Shown piece by piece: positions 11,297-19,388 of a stretch of DNA of 32,238 nt. Under the pieces are notes generated by a model. The model saw only the letters and a list, made by a program, of their open reading frames with translations. It did not search any database and was not told where the DNA came from. This DNA is from Phytophthora quininea. Its lineage: Eukaryota > Oomycota > Peronosporomycetes > Peronosporales > Peronosporaceae. Made by a program: the position numbers and the translations under genes. The DNA lies in NCBI GenBank assembly GCA_011947345.1, contig JAAVTG010000791.1, positions 1 to 32,238 on the forward strand, given 5' to 3'. Every line of letters begins with the position of its first letter. The stretch's first letter is position 1.

Positions 11297-11315
11297 TTGT
11301 TAGCAATAACAGAGA
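11297..11315. repeat. Target-site duplication of LINE D, left copy
   Basis: The 19-base sequence TTGTTAGCAATAACAGAGA is repeated perfectly at 12082-12100, on the other side of LINE D. This is the expected footprint of target-primed insertion. Confidence 0.9.
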
Positions 11316-12081
11316 TAGATAGAAAAGGAATTGATTACCTAGTTTTGTGGATTTCTCGTAAGTGGCTAAACTATAAGGAATCACATCGAGGTCGGCAGGC
11401 GGCTCGTTCGCGTAGAATCCAGACACGGTTGATTTCCGATAATCGTACATCGTGATCGTGTGCAGCAGGCCCGTTAAATTCCAACCTGTGTAAGGCATGA
11501 ACAAGTTCCGACTTGTGTATTCGGATGTATTTTGAATAGTCATACATGGATTGGCAATGGGTCTTGAACGAGTTCTTCACTCTATTGATATTTGGAGTGT
11601 TTACTTGTATGTTTTGGAAGATAATATTGTTTCGGAGAAGCCAGATAGCATGGAATACAATCGCTGTGTGGACTTGCCACAAGAGCAATAGTATTTTCCA
11701 TTGCGATTTCCATGATCTCCTGAAATGTGTGATTCCGGAAATAAGAGTAGTTTCCAACTTAGTGGTCCCGCAAAAGCTTTACGCCAAGGGGACCATAAGG
11801 ACTACCACATTGCCCCGAGGCCTCGACAGGCATAGAAGCAATGTTCCGCCGTTTCAATGGCATTGCACGATGGCCGAACACAATTTTGAATGGTAGGATT
11901 TAATTCTACCAGATAGGCAAGGCGCGATCCCGTCGTAAGTCCTCCAAAGAAAAAGCCGGAATATAACATCGTGAATGACAAGGAGCAGGCAGCGGCGCAA
12001 CCAGATCAGTCTCGATAGAACCGCGTGGACGTCCCTTTGCGGGCATCCCAAGCTCAGCAATGGATGACGTTCTAACGGTGG
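11316..12081 (-). mobile_element. 5'-truncated LINE insertion (element D) with target-site duplication
   Basis: A 766-base minus-strand insertion. Coding remnants in order are LGCPQRDVHAVLSRLIWLRR (12045-11985), a damaged Cys/His block, the ILLLLWQVHTAIVFHAIW block (around 11690-11640), and a C-terminal end near 11380. A weak version of the shared 3' tail lies at 11330-11360. The bounding 19-base repeats are identical although the coding part is broken in several frames. Its protein is clearly related to A, B and C but diverged, so it is a separate insertion. Confidence 0.85.
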
Positions 12082-12100
12082 TTGTTAGCAATAACAGAGA
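12082..12100. repeat. Target-site duplication of LINE D, right copy
   Basis: Identical to 11297-11315. It fixes the 5' truncation point of element D at 12081/12082. Confidence 0.9.
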
Positions 12101-12239
12101 ATAGATGACCTCCAACCACCACCACCTGGGACTCTGGCAAACATGGCAACCACGTCACACTTAACCTCCAGAATCGACGTACTCGGTGTGAGCAGCGTGT
12201 CAGGGTGATGCAGAATTCAGCCAATTCTTCATATTAAAA

Positions 12240-12256
12240 GCTTTCCGCTTTTGTAG
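12240..12256. repeat. Target-site duplication of the micro-insertion, left copy
   Basis: GCTTTCCGCTTTTGTAG, repeated with one mismatch at 12287-12303. Confidence 0.75.
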
Positions 12257-12286
12257 GAGGAAATTGAACTGTTTAACGGATTTCTC
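12257..12286 (-). mobile_element. Micro-insertion: about 30 bases of LINE 3' tail
   Basis: The minus strand contains GAGAAATCCGTTAAACAGTT followed by CAATTTCC, the same 3' tail as the larger LINEs. It is flanked by 17-base direct repeats at 12240-12256 and 12287-12303 that differ at one base. The simplest reading is a reverse-transcription event that stopped after about 30 bases, yet was integrated with a normal duplication. Confidence 0.75.
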
Positions 12287-12303
12287 GCTTTCCGCATTTG
12301 TAG
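12287..12303. repeat. Target-site duplication of the micro-insertion, right copy
   Basis: GCTTTCCGCATTTGTAG, with one mismatch (T to A) against 12240-12256. Confidence 0.75.
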
Positions 12304-13277
12304 AATACAGTATCAGTAAACAGGGTTTACAGACGTCCAGGACAAGTAAACATTGCTTGCACACAACCCATAATGCCAGCCTACATGTGTCTCGTTTGCA
12401 AGGAAACCTATCTTCCCGTTTCAAAGTATCATCATCATTGACTACGGTACGCACGTGATAACTGTTTTCATCAAAACGATATTACCGGTAAGTTTATATA
12501 GAGCGCTCTTCACAATAGAGTAAACCGAATTCTGAAGATATTGCCGTCTACCCACTGTACGACTGTAGTGAATCACTACTGGATGGCGACATTTTAGTGC
12601 TTCGGCCGTCAATTGTAGCGAAATCAATTATGTGAGAACACGCACAGCTGCTGTGCTCTCACGCAATTCTGGGCGCCAATCACACATCCAAACAGACTCG
12701 ATTACGGCCTGCAGTTCGAAGCCCGCAGCACTATGTACCACGTTCCAAAACAATAATCCGGCGAAAACGCAACCAGTTCATACTGTTTTGCTGCACTGGT
12801 ACGTGCAGCGCGCGTTTCACTCCAGAACAGCATTTAGTGATGAACTTTTCCCCTTCCTGTAGAAGATAAACACTTGTTCGGTTGAATACCAGTGCACACG
12901 ACCGTTCGTATACATGTACATGTCTAGATCCTGAGATGGGCAGCTCGCTTTGTAGCAGTCGTTTCTGTCTCTTTAATCTCCATACAAAAAGCCAAAGCAT
13001 CGGATTTCTCAGAAAAGTTTGCGATCGGTATGACCACGATTATATGAAGACCGCCGTCCTTTAACCATTCTCCATCTCTGTCAGACAAGCAAGTCCGCCC
13101 AAATGCGTGAGAGATCCATACGAAATCGAAGTACAAGCTGGTCGCCAACTCTTGACCTGAAAGTTTATGCACGTCGAAGCAAAAACAAGGGAATAACGCC
13201 ACAGAGGATGTGGTCGACCGTACATACGCGGTAGCAGAGCTCAACGGTGCATTGTCTGCGTAGGACCAACTCCCTTC
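12304..13277. other. Gene-free stretch between the retrotransposon cluster and the RXLR gene
   Basis: Both strands carry only short open frames with no recognisable motif and no LINE similarity that I can see. Upstream regulatory sequence of the RXLR gene may lie in the last few hundred bases. No RNA gene or hairpin was noticed. Confidence 0.6.
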
Positions 13278-13293
13278 TCACTTTAGAATTTGC
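13278..13293 (+). promoter_or_regulatory. Oomycete initiator plus FPR core promoter of the RXLR gene
   Basis: TCACTTTAGAATTTGC fits the oomycete core promoter: a TCAYTTY-type initiator followed directly by an ATTTNC-type flanking element. It lies about 60 bases upstream of the ATG at 13342, a normal distance for a short oomycete 5' leader. Its first nine bases are identical to those in front of the RRM/CCCH gene (16729). Confidence 0.6.
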
Positions 13294-13341
13294 AGAACAG
13301 CACTCCGTTTATCTCCAGGTGTCCTCAATTCGCAACCAACG

Positions 13342-13838
13342 ATGCGGTTTTTAGCTTCGTCTTGCTCCTGATCGCAATCATCTTTGCCACCAGCACCGAT
13401 GCAGCTTCAGCGATCAAGGAAGACCATAGCAACCAGGTCTCAGCCTTCAGTGCATCAGATCTCGACTTTTTGGCCCGCGTAGCTGAACTCAATGGCGACG
13501 ACAAGAGACTCCTGAGAAGTGTCGCTGAGACCGACGGCATAGATGACTCTGCTGGTGATGAAGAGCGCGCTTTGAGGATACCTGCCTGGCTTGCGAATTT
13601 GTGGAAGACCATGTCGACCAAGGCCAAAGACCTGGGCAACAAGTGGCTGACGAAGGCGTTCGAGCACATGGACAAGGCCGGAGAAACCCCCACCAAGTTG
13701 GCCCAGCGCTTGAACCTCCGTCTGGATGGTGGAGGTGGTGCCATGGAGAAGCGGTACATGAAGCTCTTCGAGAAGTACAGCGTCTGGTGGATGAACAAGT
13801 ACGACTTGGTAGCTGGTGGCGTGAAGAATGCTGTGTAA
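13342..13838 (+). CDS. RXLR-dEER secreted effector-like protein, frame-broken just after the start codon
   Basis: The long frame encodes a hydrophobic signal-peptide-like segment ending in a small-residue cleavage region (FATSTDAASA), then RLLR and, about 14 residues later, a dEER-type GDEER. A C-terminal domain of about 75 residues with several Trp and Tyr follows (for example KLFEKYSVWWMNKYDL), suggestive of WY-type effector helices. Such proteins are secreted by Phytophthora and downy mildews and act inside plant cells; the target of this one is unknown. The frame holding these parts has no ATG before residue Met of LWKTM. The only well-placed ATG (13342, context CAACGATGCGG) is in another frame, which stops after nine codons. 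The two frames differ by one base at the T run 13348-13352. Either the gene is dead or that run is misread. Confidence 0.82.
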
Positions 13839-14489
13839 GAAGTCCGTGTAATTGACGAGAAGTCACTTTGTCAATAGTCGCCATTTGCATGTAGATTTGC
13901 TTCCCGACGCGTGTTCTTCGTCTCATCCAGATGGAGAAGTCATCCGCTTTGCCCTACAAGATGAATGCTTCCTCTCCCAAGAACATGACAATCCGATGCC
14001 GTGCCACAACAGTCGAAAGTGGGGTGAGTCATCCAACTACTCAGTAGCGAGCACAGGTACCTTATTCCTACTGCCAGTTCCGCGTTATTGAGGCCTCAGC
14101 TCAGTCTCTTCCGCCTGATCGACTCTGTCTGCTCCTTTATTCACGAAAGAGGGAGGCTACCGGTTGCAGGCAATGGCGAAATCACTGCCAACACGGAGAG
14201 CAACATCTTTGACGGTTGCTTTCCATCGCGGACTTCCGCACTGAAGCATCTCTGTCCATGAGACGCTTACTGCCGGTGCGTACAGTATATAATACTCTGC
14301 CGTGCCACTTTGATCCTTGACACAGCGTATATTTTGCTTCTGCAACGACATAGCTGCACCACGAAATTGAGAGATTCTGAGGTTAGCCACGACAGACACC
14401 TGGAAAACCACATCCCGAGTCAACCAATAAAAATCTCCAAATTACGCCAGCTATACACTCCACTTCTCCAGAACCGTCAAAACCAAACG
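13839..14489. other. Intergenic region downstream of the RXLR gene
   Basis: This lies between the convergent 3' ends of the RXLR gene (+) and the lysine-rich protein gene (-). A minus-strand frame at 14157-14423 is open for 88 codons, but its first ATG leaves only about 64. It has no recognisable domain, so I do not call it a gene. Confidence 0.5.
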
Positions 14490-15442
14490 CTAGTCCAGAT
14501 GCGAAAACCGATCCACCGCCTGCCAATACTGCGACTCGCCCAGAATCGCCGCCAGTCTCTTCTCCATCTGCTTCTGGTCCGAGGCTTCATCACGTTTTAA
14601 CGCCTTCTTCTCCACCTGGTGGCCGCTTCTTCGCTTTAGTATCTCCGTCTCCATCCTCCTCCTCTTTGTGGGATTTATTTCCTGTGTGTCTTGTGCCTCC
14701 TCTGTCTTCCTCTTGTCCAAGACCTTTGTTGACATTGTCAACGTTTTATAAACGTCTCTGTCGGCAGTTGTAGCAGTGCTTTGGCCGGTAACTGGCCGCT
14801 TCTTTGCCTTTTAACGTCCTCGGGACTGCGTGGCCTCTTTTGAGCCGTCAAAACTGCAGGTTTTGCCGTCTCTTGGTTTGGTTTTAACGTGATTTTACGA
14901 CGAGTTTTCTCTGCCGACACGTGTTCTCCAGTTTTTACTAACGATGTCAAGAACGAGGCCGGTTCCGACGGTGCGGGCGCGCTCTTGACGTCACTCTTAC
15001 TCTTGGACGTGGGCGGGGACTTCAACACCTTGAACTCGTGCTTCTGCAGCCACGACTGGTACGCGCTGGCCATCGACGCAGGGAAACTTTTTAGGAAATC
15101 ACTTTCTTGGAAACAGAAAACTTTAACTTTTGTATAATAATATGTTACGACCACCGGAAGATGCATACAGACTTTCGGTAGATTTCTGACAAAAGTTTCT
15201 GTGGTCACTTCCCATTTTCTCCCGACAAAATGCTGTGCTGGAATGACCCTGTGCGAAGAATCAACAAGGCTATCGACAAGCTCGACTGGGACCAAGTCCA
15301 GGTGCCACTTCAACCTATTGAGCGGTCCGACCCAACTCCAGTTCGAGTCTTCGAGTTTCGGCGGCTGGAACAAGTATGTGGAGTCTGAGTCCCAAACCAC
15401 AATTTCGAGAATGATGCAGTGGCACGACGGAGCCATTTTCAT
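14490..15442 (-). CDS. Unrecognised protein with conserved-looking N-terminal domain and lysine-rich, probably nuclear, tail
   Basis: Starting at the ATG at 15442 (MKMAPSCHCIILEIVVWDS), the protein has a compact N-terminal region of about 130 residues rich in Trp, Val and Tyr. A linker with charged and Pro/Ser segments follows, then a Lys/Arg-rich C-terminus with NLS-like runs (TKRRRMETEILKRR). The first frame stops at 14738, but an equally plausible frame one base away continues to 14490, ending ILGESQYWQAVDRFSHLD. The two overlap at the T4 run 14744-14747. Allowing one missing base gives 317 residues and a length divisible by three. I do not recognise the family. The composition suggests a nuclear or RNA/DNA-associated role, which is inference. 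It is divergent from the gene at 15466, with 23 bases between start codons. Confidence 0.65.
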
Positions 15443-15465
15443 TGTGGGGCTGTGATGCGGCGAGC

Positions 15466-16060
15466 ATGAGGATGCCGTTCTGCACATCAACTTTCAAATG
15501 GCAGCGGCAACGGGGACAATGCGGACCCATCTCAGGTTCCACGGAGCTACATTCGTGTCGAGCCTGCGGAAGCTGTAACCAGACTGCAGCTTCGGGTCAA
15601 GTTACACAGTTGATGCAAGACTACCGGATGGGATACTCAGCTGGAGAGTACGACACGCTCAAGGTGGAAGTTGGACTTGCTCAGGGCTGGCAGGGTGTGT
15701 TCGGCTTGGACGCTAGAGCAGAGTTTTGGCGTCGCGTCCCCAGAGTCGAGTACATCCTGTGCGTCAAGGTGAGCAAGGGATTCTCCGTCTGCCAGTATCC
15801 ATGGTGGGGAATTCCAGGCGCCTCGCATGCCAGTTACCAACATCACCCTGGAGTCTGTGGTGCAGTTTAATGCACTCCGACTGCTTGGTCTGGCGCCAGG
15901 AGCAATCCTCCCTGAAGGGTTTAACGACCCCGCCATTCTCGACTTATTCCAGGTGGCGGAGTTGACCCGTGAAGACGACGAAGATGACGACGAAGTCGAG
16001 CGTGATGGAGGTGAACTAGTGGTGCATCGTGGCAGAGTTCGCAAGTTCTTTGGATTTTGA
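15466..16060 (+). CDS. Small unrecognised protein with one intron and acidic C-terminal region
   Basis: Exon 1 is 15466-15768 and exon 2 is 15818-16060. A 49-base intron with GTGAGC donor and TTCCAG acceptor is the only one of three candidate acceptors that keeps the second exon in frame. The product is 181 residues from the ATG at 15466, or 132 from the in-frame ATG at 15613. The second choice is attractive because the region before it looks non-coding and overlaps the promoter of the opposite gene. The stretch starting YRMGYSAGEYDTLKVEVGLAQG faintly recalls the glycine-spaced Yae1/Lto1 domain, but I would not assign it. Near the end is an acidic run (REDDEDDDEVE). Confidence 0.6.
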
Positions 16061-16426
16061 CGCCTAGAACACGTAGTACTTTACTAGTACGGCACCTAAG
16101 CACGTAACTCTTCTCAACATTTGATTTTAATGCGTCAGCAGTGGAGGGAGTCGCAAGCATGTGCTGGGCATATGCATCTATATATTTTCGTTGGAAGTAG
16201 CCTTCACGGCTTATTTGAAAAGGGGAAAAAGAAGATCATCTATCGGACTGCCCGCGTAATGCTGGACCACAAATGTTATGTTCTCCATCCGCGCAATCTC
16301 CTTGATCGTCTAGAGTGAGGCCATCCCTGAAGCATGCTTCGATTCCACATAATCCGGCGAATTCCAAATTGGAAGTCTGCTTTGGAGAGTCTCGTCGCTT
16401 TCATTGGTTTGCCAGCTCTACCCGTC
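16061..16426. other. Intergenic region, nothing recognised
   Basis: Downstream of the small gene and upstream of the paired inverted repeats. No open frame of note. Confidence 0.5.
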
Positions 16427-16473
16427 GGTCTGGTAACTTACCAGACCATGAGCTTACCACTCGTAAGCTCATG
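16427..16473. repeat. Two adjacent perfect inverted repeats
   Basis: The first is 16427-16447, with 10-base arms GGTCTGGTAA and TTACCAGACC around a single C. The second is 16447-16473, with 11-base arms CATGAGCTTAC and GTAAGCTCATG around the 5-base loop CACTC. They share one base. Both arms contain a related TTAC/GTAA core. They sit between a gene 3' end (16060) and the next core promoter (16729). Confidence 0.85.
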
Positions 16474-16728
16474 TGTACGCTTTACCAACAACTCGTGCGC
16501 ATTGAACAGTGTCGCAACAACGATAGCGAATACGACGCACCTACTGAAGTGCCTCAACGGGGCCGTCGACATGCGCAACTGGAGACTGTTGTAACATGTC
16601 TTTTTCAGACCTTGTTGATGTTTATATGTGACGTGTGCTAAATAATAATCTCTGCTCCAATCAGCGCGCATTTCATATACACCATACAAATGCCAAGTGT
16701 TGCATCCTGCGACCAACGGTTTTCAGCT

Positions 16729-16745
16729 TCACTTTAGCATTTCGC
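16729..16745 (+). promoter_or_regulatory. Oomycete initiator plus FPR core promoter of the RRM/CCCH gene
   Basis: TCACTTTAGCATTTCGC combines an initiator-like TCACTTT with an FPR-like CATTTCGC. It ends six bases before the ATG at 16751. The 5' leader would be about 20 bases, very short but within what is seen in oomycetes. Confidence 0.65.
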
Positions 16746-16750
16746 CAGCC

Positions 16751-17916
16751 ATGCGCTCCAACGACAGCCAGAAGGTGATCGTGGTGGGCATCCCCAAGAC
16801 GCTGGACGATGCGCAGCTATCCGAGCTGTTCGCCGACTTTGGCGGCGTTGCAGAGGCCAAAGTGGTGCTGGACGTCAGTACCAACGCGAGTCGCGGCTTC
16901 GGCTTCGTGACGTTCACGGCGGCGTCCGCAATGCGCGCAGCCATCAAAGGCATGAATAAGAAAGTGGTACAAGGCCGCACCTTAAACGTACGTCAACTGG
17001 TGCCTAAAGACCAATTCCAGAGCCAAAAGAAGGAGCAGCCGGACCCGAGCAAGCGGCCGTGCTGGCTGCTACGCAAGGGCAAGTGCACCAAAGGAGCCAA
17101 CTGCCCGTTCTCGCACGACGTGACGGACGGCGAGTTCGGACTTTGCTTCGAGTTTAAGCAGACAGGAACCTGCAAAAGAGGAGACAGCTGCAAGTTTTCC
17201 CATGGGATGGAAGACAAGAAAGAAGAAGAGGAGGAGGTGGAGACGCCTGCTAAACCGGAGAAGAGAGTCTGCTACAGCTTCCAAAATGGACGTTGCCATC
17301 GTGGCAATAGATGTATCTATGCACACGAGTTGCTGGAGAACAAAGAGGCTCCTATTAAGGAGAAGAAAACCGTGAAGAAGGAGACGCAGCCGTTTGAGGT
17401 GGTCGACAAGGTAGAGACTAAGAAGAGGAGACGACCGGAGGACGAAGAGAGCGACGACGAGGAGTCGGTTCCGTATGCGAACAAGCAGGAGGAGAAGCCG
17501 AAGCAGTTCAAGCCGAAGAAAGCTCCAGCTGCGTCTGGACTGGCTGCCCATGTCAACAGCTTCATGAACAAACAAAAGCCCCAGTCGAAGAAGTTTGAGT
17601 GGAAGGCCAAGGTGCCGGCATCCAATGAGAAACCGATTAAGCGGGAGATCAAGCAGGAGCAGCAGCGTGAGGACCGAGAGTGCAGCAGCGACCGGTTAAG
17701 AAATTCAAACAGGAGAAGGTCGACATGGGAGCTGCTTTCGACGGCATCTCGGACGACGAGGCTCCAACCTACGGACGTAAGAAGAAGGTCGTGGATAAAG
17801 AGAAATTGCGTGCCAACCGCGCCAAGCTCAAAGAGGAACGTCGTGCCAAGCGCAGCGCCAAGAAGTCTGCGCTGTCAAAACTGATGACCAAGGGCGAAGT
17901 CGAGCTGGAAGCATAG
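16751..17916 (+). CDS. RNA-binding protein with one RRM and three CCCH zinc fingers
   Basis: The ATG is at 16751. The RRM covers residues about 8-82, with RNP2 VIVVGI (9-14) and RNP1 RGFGFVTF (48-55). Three CCCH fingers follow: C104-C112-C118-H122 (7-5-3 spacing), C132-C141-C147-H151 (8-5-3) and C174-C182-C188-H192 (7-5-3). The remainder is a long, highly charged Lys/Glu tail with SDDEE-type acidic patches and a basic end. The product is probably a nuclear RNA-processing factor; no target can be named. The main frame drifts after codon about 307, and the sensible C-terminus (RPVKKFKQEKVDMG to GEVELEA) lies one base away. The crossover must fall in 17671-17699. With one extra base the protein is 388 residues and the length is divisible by three. 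Confidence 0.85.
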
Positions 17917-18185
17917 TCCATCCCACTCCTACAGACACTCGATAGACATATATTGTGCATACACAGAAGGTATCTAAATACCTCGACCGCAACATTTTCA
18001 TCGTCACGAACATCAACCACTCAAAAAGGTACTGCACTAAACTGCTCTTTTACCTTGCTGGCATGTTTAGCATCTGTTATTTTTTTCCATACTTCATTCT
18101 CATATAAAATCAGCAAAAGATTGCAACCTACACCGCTACACGTGGCTTTCAGGATCGCCATTCGGTCCCTTGCTCACTCGACACG
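17917..18185. other. Intergenic region before the transporter gene
   Basis: Holds the 3' UTR of the RRM/CCCH gene and the promoter of the SLC35B1-like gene. CCATTCGGTCCC near 18158 could be a weak initiator. Confidence 0.4.
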
Positions 18186-19238
18186 ATGGGGCGGACGGTG
18201 CTGTACGCGTCGAGTCCTCGGGACTCGAGCATCTTCAACCTGGTGGTCTGCATCGCCGGCATCTACACGTGCTACCTGAGCTATGGCATCTTCCAGGAGA
18301 AAATGTACGCTCCAATACCAACAAAATGCCACCTACTTAACATTATTAACGTTTTTAATCTAATGTCTCTGCAGCTTCACGTACCGCTCGCCGACCGGTG
18401 ACAAGTTCACGGCCACGCTCTTCATGCTGTTCGTGCAGTGCGTCACCAACGCTGCAGTGGCCTACGCCGCCACGTTCGTCTGGAAACCGGAGCGAGCTCG
18501 CATGCCGTTGGGTCCCTTCGCCTTCACGGCTGCTGCCTATTTGGGCGCGATGCTCTGCAGTAACGAAGCTCTGAAACACGTGAGCTTCCCCACCCAAGCA
18601 CTGGGAAATCGTGCAAGATGATCCCCGTGATGCTCATGGGCGTGCTCATCCGTCGCAAAAAGTACTCTTTGACCAACTACATTTGTGTGGTGGTGATCAC
18701 TGCGGGCATTGCCATCTTCCAATTGGGCAAAGCGTCGGCGAAACACGCCGAGAGGGAGAACAGCACCTACGGACTGTTGCTGCTATTCTCGTCCTTGACG
18801 CTGGATGGGATTTCCGGACCTAAACAGGAAGAGATCGCGCACCAACTGCGTCCTTCGGTGCACCAGCAGATGCTCAACACCAACATTTGGGCGGTGGTGT
18901 ACACTGGAATCGGAGCTATTGTCACGGGCCAGGCGCTGGAAGGATTCTTCTTCTGCATCGAGAACCCATCCATCCTCAACTCGGTCTTCTACTTCTCGGT
19001 GTGCAGCGCGTTGGGCCAGAACTTCATTTATTTCACCATCCAGCAGTTCTCGGCGTTGACATGCACGACCATCACCACGACGCGCAAGTTCTTCACGATC
19101 CTCTTCTCCGTCGTGTGGTACGGTCACGAGCTCAGCGCCATGTCGTGGCTCGGCGTGGCGATCGTCTTCATCGGTTTGGGCTGGGAGCTCTCCACCAAGT
19201 ACCAGAAGTACCAGCAGCAGAGCGTCAAGCTCACGTAA
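18186..19238 (+). CDS. SLC35B1/HUT1-type nucleotide-sugar (UDP-galactose/UDP-glucose or ATP) transporter of the ER/Golgi
   Basis: Exon 1 is 18186-18304 and exon 2 is 18375-19238, with a 70-base intron (GTACGC donor, CTGCAG acceptor). The spliced junction reads SYGIFQEKIFTYRS, matching the family N-terminus with its GI-QEKI motif. Later blocks also fit: EALKHVSFPTQALG, SCKMIPVMLMGVLIRRKKY, LDGISGPKQEEI and TTTRKFFTILFSVVWYGHEL. There are many hydrophobic spans, consistent with about ten membrane helices. Family members exchange nucleotide sugars or ATP across the ER membrane. One base is missing at 18606-18608 (AAA), within the conserved GKSCK codons. With it the protein is 327 residues, close to the usual 320. 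It is convergent with the kinesin gene, with 150 bases between stops. Confidence 0.9.
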
Positions 19239-19388
19239 ACCAGTAGAACGCACTGTGTCAGGCGCGCTTCCTCATCATAAGAACCTCACAATGCGATTGC
19301 ATCAAGCACGACAAATGCTCTGTTCGTTAAATTAAGTGCGCTGCCTAATGTTTCTCTCACTAAAAGCACGTTGCCGTCGTGCAGCAGT

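Noticed and set aside
13290..13838. An RXLR reading frame starting at 13290
   Set aside because: The codon at 13290 is TTG, which lies inside the FPR promoter element. A TTG start is not credible in a eukaryote and would put an odd hydrophilic extension before the signal peptide.
14157..14423. An 88-codon minus-strand frame after the RXLR gene
   Set aside because: The first codon is not ATG and no domain is recognisable. It could be a distal exon of the neighbouring gene, but no good splice sites were seen.
15769..15833. Other acceptors for the small-gene intron (15795 and 15833)
   Set aside because: They would give introns of 27 or 65 bases and shift the second exon out of its long open frame. 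Only the acceptor at 15817 keeps it.
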